Shown piece after piece: positions 63,636 to 64,000 of a DNA stretch of 64,000 nt. The notes beneath the pieces were generated by a model. The model ran no database searches. It worked only from the letters and a program-made list of their open reading frames with translations, and was not told where the DNA came from. The translations under genes were made by a program, and so were the position numbers. Source of the DNA: Streptomyces alboniger. Lineage in GTDB: Bacteria > Actinomycetota > Actinomycetes > Streptomycetales > Streptomycetaceae. Position 1 is the first letter of the stretch. Every line of letters begins with the position of its first letter. Location: the NCBI RefSeq assembly GCF_008704395.1, contig NZ_CP023695.1, forward strand, positions 2,666,001 through 2,730,000, written 5' to 3'.

Positions 63636-64000
63636 TCACACGTCCCTGCGCACCTCGAAGTGGAAGCAGCCGTACTCCACGGCGCGCACGTGCACGAGGA
63701 CGACCTCCGGGTCGGCGAAGGCCTCGTCGAAGGCGGCGTCGAAGCCCTTCGTCTCCTCCGCGGGGATCTCCAGCAGGCGCCCGCCGACGATGCGCCCCTC
63801 GGCGTTGTAGCGGCGGACCGTCCGCAGGGCCCCGGCCCGGGAGTAGGGGTAGCCGTCACGCTCCCGGGCCGGCCCTTCGCAGGGGTCGGCGTGGATGAAG
63901 ACGGGCCCCTGCTCGTCGTAGGCCCCGGGCCGCGCACCGCTCTCGGCGGCCCAGCGGCGCAAGGGCGCGTACGACACGAGGGCGACACGCTCCCCGGGCT
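63636..64000 (-). CDS. DUF1203 domain-containing protein (5' end outside window)
   Basis: The last 121 codons are present and the gene enters from beyond the right edge, so the N-terminus is missing. GPVFIHADPCEG, RTVRRYNAEGRIVGGRLLEI and VLVHVRAVEYGCFHFEV are typical of the DUF1203 family, whose function is unknown. The reading frame continues upstream of the GTG at 63977 to the window end. I therefore treat the start as unseen. Confidence 0.85.
   Translation of the reverse strand, partial: PGERVALVSYAPLRRWAAESGARPGAYDEQGPVFIHADPCEGPARERDGYPYSRAGALRTVRRYNAEGRIVGGRLLEIPAEETKGFDAAFDEAFADPEVVLVHVRAVEYGCFHFEVRRDV

Overview
The window is chromosomal DNA of a Streptomyces or a very close relative. 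The evidence is the very high G+C content, dense genes with strong third-position GC bias, frequent GTG starts, TTA used as a rare codon, and a housekeeping order that matches my memory of the Streptomyces core chromosome. I see no transposase, integrase, phage module or CRISPR array.

Left part (about 1-13,725, nearly all minus strand). Transcription runs from folC and a small DUF4233 protein through ndk into the cell-wall elongation cluster mreB-mreC-mreD-pbp2-rodA. A CYTH-CHAD protein, a B12-binding-type radical SAM protein, a GNAT acetyltransferase and a membrane protein cut by the window edge follow. Between folC and valS sits a small island: a second MreB-like gene, an orphan NarL-type histidine kinase and a membrane protein. 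The MreB-like gene is preceded by five tandem 22-bp units, two of which match the DosR/DevR box well. Two weaker boxes lie between the kinase and the membrane-protein gene. This is the most novel-looking arrangement in the window.

Middle part (about 17,000-34,450). valS is followed by three tandem paralogous Pro/Gln-rich single-pass membrane proteins. Next comes the protein-quality-control block clpX, clpP2, clpP1 and tig, with a ClgR-type box upstream of clpP1. Two tRNA genes (Pro-TGG and Gly-TCC), a small membrane protein, an acyltransferase, a MacB-like ABC exporter pair and a winged-helix protein complete it.

Right part (about 34,800-64,000). An XRE/DUF5753 regulator overlaps a DUF397 partner whose signature motif is triplicated; the regulator carries a TTA codon. 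A SpoIIE-type phosphatase, an Eis-like acetyltransferase (also with TTA), a superinfection-immunity-like protein, an Fpg/Nei glycosylase and rpiB follow. Three paralogous amino-acid permeases come next, with a flavoprotein oxidase and bioY among them. sodF has a Nur-type box over its promoter. Then come a mycothiol-nitroreductase-like DsbA protein, pepN, a DUF559-like protein, a Tat-type metallophosphoesterase, a Nudix hydrolase, a secreted subtilase, an ECF sigma factor with a translationally coupled membrane partner, asd, and a divergent MFS/LysR pair. A partial DUF1203 gene ends the window.

Most gene identities rest on recognisable family motifs. Regulatory-site calls rest on matches to remembered consensus sequences and are inferences.
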